Source: Clostridium sp.
Lineage (GTDB): Bacteria > Bacillota > Clostridia > Lachnospirales > Lachnospiraceae
Direction of reading: 5' to 3'
Length of the DNA: 9,494 nucleotides
Assembly: GCA_004554205.1 (NCBI GenBank)
Contig: SFNH01000070.1
Location: 1-9,494, forward strand
Under the pieces are notes generated by a model, which was given only the letters and a program-made list of their open reading frames with translations, had not been told where the DNA came from and did no database searches. Shown piece after piece: positions 7,566-9,494 of the stretch (position 1 is its first letter; the number at the start of each line of letters is the position of its first letter). The position numbers were made by a program, and so were the translations under genes.

Positions 7566-8852
7566 TTAGACTAGCTTCGCCTCTGCAACTAAAAAGTCGA
7601 CTGCCTCCTGAACGGCCATGTCCTGCTTCATCTCCCTGATACCGGACTCGCCCATGATCGTTTTGATCTGCTCCACTTCCATCTTGTAGGTCTCGGACAT
7701 CTTCTTAAGCTCCGCCTCTACAAGCTCCTCGGACGCCTCAATATTCTCCTTCGCCGCGACAGCCTCAAGCACCAGACGGGTGCGGATTCTTCTCTCCGCC
7801 TGCGGGCGCATCTGATCTTTAAGCTGGTCGATCGTCATACCGGTAAACTGCATATACTGCTCAAGAGAGATGCCCTGGCTCTGCATCCGGCGCGCGTAGT
7901 CGTCAATCATGCCGCGCACCTGCTCGTCGATCATCGGCTCCGGGATATCCATCTGCGCGTTGTCAACGACCTTCTGAACTACATTGTTCTCGTTCTCCGC
8001 AGTTGCCTGCTGCTGCTTCGTCTCTGCAAGTTTTGCCTTAATGTCGGCCTTGTATTCATCGAGGGTCTCAAACTCGGAAACCTCGCCGGCGAACTCGTCA
8101 TTGAGCTCGGGGAGCTCCTTCACCTTGATCTCCTTGATCTTCACCTTGAAGGTCGCCGGTTTCCCCGCCAGATTCTCCGCGTGGTACTCCTTCGGGAAGG
8201 TGACGTTCACCTCCACGTCATCGCCGATATTCTTTCCGATGAGCTGCTCCTCGAAGGTATCAATGAAAGAGTGGGAGCCGATGGTCAGCGGATAGTCCTC
8301 CGCCTTGCCCCCCTCGAAGGTCTCTCCGTCAACAAAGCCCTCAAAATCAATCACGGTCTGATCCCCGTCCGCGACTGCGCGATCCTCCACCGTCACCAGT
8401 CTGGAGTTCTGCTCCTGAACCTTCTTAAGCTCCGCCTCGACATCCTCATCGGTCACCTCGGGCTTCGCCTTCTCAACCTCAATGCCCTTGTATTCACCTA
8501 AGGTCACCTCCGGCTTAACCGCCACCATTGCAGTGTAGATAAACGGCTTTCCCTTCTCAATCTGGTCGATCGAGATCTCCGGCCTTGAAACGATCGTGAG
8601 CCCGCTCTCTTTCATCGCGTCCGCGTAGGTCGCGTCGATCGCCTCCTCCGCCGCGTCCTCATACAGAACGCCCGGACCGTACATCTTCTCGATCATCGCC
8701 TGGGGCACCTTCCCCTTGCGGAAGCCGGGGACGTTAAATCTGTTTTTATTTTTGTTATAGGAAGTTTTAAGAGCTGCCTCAAACTGCTCTGCCGGCACTT
8801 CCACGGTTAATTTCGCCATGTTCTTTTCTAACTTTTCTACCTGTAAACTCAT
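7566..8852 (-). CDS. tig: Trigger factor, ribosome-associated chaperone and peptidyl-prolyl isomerase
   Basis: A 428-residue chaperone that binds near the ribosome exit tunnel and shields nascent chains. The N-terminal ribosome-binding domain holds the signature GFRKGKVP (43-50). The FKBP-type isomerase domain spans about 161-243 (DGDQTVIDFEGFVDGETFEGG, GSHSFIDTFEEQLIG). The long helical C-terminal chaperone domain fills the remainder. Length and domain order are normal. The ATG at 8852 has AAGGAGG about ten bases upstream, a slightly long but acceptable spacing. It is the first gene of the cluster, with an extended -10 promoter some 60 bases upstream. The next gene, clpP, begins 38 bp after its stop with no terminator between. 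Confidence 0.98.
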   Translation of the reverse strand: MSLQVEKLEKNMAKLTVEVPAEQFEAALKTSYNKNKNRFNVPGFRKGKVPQAMIEKMYGPGVLYEDAAEEAIDATYADAMKESGLTIVSRPEISIDQIEKGKPFIYTAMVAVKPEVTLGEYKGIEVEKAKPEVTDEDVEAELKKVQEQNSRLVTVEDRAVADGDQTVIDFEGFVDGETFEGGKAEDYPLTIGSHSFIDTFEEQLIGKNIGDDVEVNVTFPKEYHAENLAGKPATFKVKIKEIKVKELPELNDEFAGEVSEFETLDEYKADIKAKLAETKQQQATAENENNVVQKVVDNAQMDIPEPMIDEQVRGMIDDYARRMQSQGISLEQYMQFTGMTIDQLKDQMRPQAERRIRTRLVLEAVAAKENIEASEELVEAELKKMSETYKMEVEQIKTIMGESGIREMKQDMAVQEAVDFLVAEAKLV

Positions 8853-8886
8853 GTTATAGGTTCCTCCTTACGATCTGTGTGTGACT

Positions 8887-8899
8887 GCCCCGTCAGGGC
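8887..8899 (-). other. Small hairpin in the tig leader
   Basis: GCCC (8887-8890) pairs with GGGC (8896-8899) across a five-base loop, inside the predicted untranslated leader and about 20 bases upstream of the ribosome binding site. Four pairs only; it may affect message stability, but no function can be claimed. Confidence 0.3.
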
Positions 8900-8917
8900 G
8901 TTACACTTCAATATATC

Positions 8918-8946
8918 ATTATAGCATAGTTTTCTGATGATTTCCA
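8918..8946 (-). promoter_or_regulatory. Promoter of the tig-clpP-clpX-lon-ysxC cluster
   Basis: On the minus strand a perfect TATAAT (8918-8923) is preceded by TGC (8924-8926), an extended -10. A -35-like TGGAAA (8941-8946, four of six matches) stands 17 bases upstream. The transcript would start near 8911, giving a leader of about 60 bases. This is a SigA-type promoter; no CIRCE inverted repeat or paired CtsR heptads overlap it. Confidence 0.75.
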
Positions 8947-9025
8947 GCCCTTTTTCAACGACTGTTCAGTTTGACTGTAACAATTCAGCTATACGGCTCA
9001 CCTCGGTCGCGGGCGGCGTTTTCGT

Positions 9026-9067
9026 TTTTGTTCGGTCGCGCCCACAGTATTCTCTTTTGTTCGGTCG
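9026..9067. repeat. 13-bp direct repeat pair
   Basis: TTTTGTTCGGTCG occurs at 9026-9038 and again exactly at 9055-9067, 29 bases apart. A diverged copy (TTTTGCTCGGGCA) begins at 9081. It leads directly into the 27-bp tandem repeat. Confidence 0.7.
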
Positions 9068-9078
9068 ACGGATGTAAA

Positions 9079-9105
9079 ACTTTTGCTCGGGCACCTCGCA
9101 AAAGT
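9079..9105. repeat. 8-bp inverted repeat
   Basis: ACTTTTGC (9079-9086) pairs perfectly with GCAAAAGT (9098-9105) across an 11-base loop. No T run follows on either strand, so it does not look like a terminator. Confidence 0.5.
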
Positions 9106-9180
9106 GTTCACCGTCTTCCCTCACAGTAGAGTTTACACCGGTCTCCCTCACAGCAAGGTTTGCACAGCGCTCCCTCGGGG
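9091..9180. repeat. 27-bp imperfect tandem repeat
   Basis: Units begin with CCCTCACAG at 9118 and 9145, and a third partial copy begins CCCTCGGGG at 9172, all at a 27-bp step. The two full units match at 20 of 27 positions. The preceding 27 bases (9091-9117) are a more diverged copy sharing the TTCACCG/TTACACCG portion. Because 27 is a multiple of three, one minus-strand frame reads as a nine-residue cysteine-containing repeat (CEGDRCKLY). Confidence 0.65.
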
Positions 9181-9252
9181 CTAGACAATATCAGCCGCAA
9201 GGCCCCGGAAGACAGACCCGGTGACGATAGCGAGGCTTCCGTAGCGAGGTCT

Positions 9253-9296
9253 GCGCTAGCGCCGTAGCAGTTTTGTCTTCGACAGAACTGCTACGG
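9253..9296. repeat. Palindrome plus 16-bp inverted repeat
   Basis: GCGCTAGCGC (9253-9262) is a perfect palindrome. It abuts a long stem: 9262-9277 pairs with 9281-9296 across the three-base loop TTC, sixteen pairs with one G-T wobble. No T run follows on either strand, so it looks like a structured repeat or RNA stem rather than a terminator. Confidence 0.75.
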
Positions 9297-9344
9297 AATC
9301 CAGCCCATTTAAAGTTCGCCTGCGGCGAAGGGCTGGATTCTTTT
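9296..9344 (+). terminator. Terminator-like compound hairpin, plus-strand orientation
   Basis: GAATCCAGCCC (9296-9306) pairs perfectly with GGGCTGGATTC (9330-9340). Inside it TTCGCC (9315-9320) pairs with GGCGAA (9324-9329) over a TGC loop, with an eight-base bulge at 9307-9314. TTTT (9341-9344) follows on the plus strand. The shape suits an intrinsic terminator for rightward transcription, but no plus-strand gene precedes it, so it may instead be part of a repeat element. Confidence 0.5.
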
Positions 9345-9364
9345 CTGCCATAACGCGTTCTTAC

Positions 9365-9389
9365 GGACTTTGCAGCAAGTGCAAAGTCC
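9365..9389. repeat. 10-bp perfect inverted repeat
   Basis: GGACTTTGCA (9365-9374) pairs with TGCAAAGTCC (9380-9389) across a GCAAG loop. It is the third stem in a row and lies 24 bases beyond the compound hairpin. No T run follows in either direction. Confidence 0.7.
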
Positions 9390-9494
9390 TACTGTAAACT
9401 GTTATCATCAAAGCGCACTGTCCGAGCCGTAGGCGAGTTTGCGCGACTGGCGGCTAATAAGCGCGCGGACCGAGCCGGAAACGCAGCGTGTCAC

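Larger units (their letters stand above)
8953..9494. other. Gene-free, repeat- and hairpin-rich intergenic stretch
   Basis: About 540 bases with no frame I can support as a gene on either strand. It holds short direct repeats (9026-9067), a 27-bp imperfect tandem repeat (9091-9180), a GCGCTAGCGC palindrome and three strong inverted repeats (9262-9389). Two CCGAGCCG copies (9422-9429 and 9470-9477) follow near the right edge. The mix of modular repeats and stems suggests a mosaic of dispersed intergenic repeats; the copy number elsewhere in the genome cannot be seen here. Confidence 0.55.

Noticed and set aside
8941..8990. CtsR or CIRCE operator upstream of tig
   Set aside because: A single AGTCAAA-like heptad and a GACTGT pair 13 bases apart are visible, but not the tandem GGTCAAA heptads of CtsR nor the TTAGCACTC inverted repeat of CIRCE.
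8966..9151. 61-codon minus-strand frame starting MRETGVNST
   Set aside because: It runs through the 27-bp and 13-bp repeats, has no clear ribosome binding site, is rich in R, K, T and E as expected from the repeats, and would end inside the region just upstream of the tig promoter. No recognisable family.
9026..9180. CRISPR-like array
   Set aside because: Repeat units are directly abutting or irregularly spaced, diverged, and have no unique spacers of constant length; no cas genes.
9256..9351. 31-residue minus-strand frame starting MAEKNPALRRRR
   Set aside because: It is made almost entirely of the two large stems, and there is no ribosome binding site before its ATG.

Overview
The window looks like a chromosomal segment of a moderately GC-rich Bacillota (Firmicutes) bacterium, most likely a Clostridia/Lachnospiraceae-type gut anaerobe. 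This rests on strong AGGAGG-type ribosome binding sites, the tig-clpP-clpX-lon-ysxC gene order, and an S-layer-homology (SLH) protein beside an efflux adaptor. The genus is inference; no rRNA or other marker is present. All recognised genes lie on the minus strand, so transcription runs from right to left.

Right part (about 8853-9494): no convincing gene. The 60 or so bases next to tig hold its leader and an extended -10 promoter. Beyond it lies a repeat- and hairpin-rich stretch: 13-bp direct repeats, a 27-bp imperfect tandem repeat, and three strong inverted repeats, one resembling a plus-strand terminator. It looks like a mosaic of dispersed intergenic repeats.

Middle (2623-8852): a protein quality-control cluster in the order tig (ribosome-bound chaperone), clpP (serine protease), clpX (AAA+ unfoldase), lon (AAA+ Ser/Lys protease) and ysxC (ribosome-assembly GTPase). 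All five are full length with intact catalytic motifs. Spacings are 13-76 bp, which suggests one operon from the tig promoter. A terminator-like hairpin between clpX and lon may reduce read-through. No lonB-like gene lies between clpX and lon.

Left part (1-2622): a separate two-gene unit. A secreted SLH-domain protein is followed after 15 bp by a membrane-anchored HlyD/MacA-type efflux adaptor that runs off the left edge. The adaptor appears to contain two lipoyl/beta-barrel modules in tandem. In front of this unit is a phased 11-bp direct-repeat array ending just upstream of a -10-like hexamer, the layout expected for an OmpR/PhoB-type response regulator site. The likely picture is an envelope-stress-regulated export system with a cell-wall-associated partner; the transporter itself would lie beyond the left edge.
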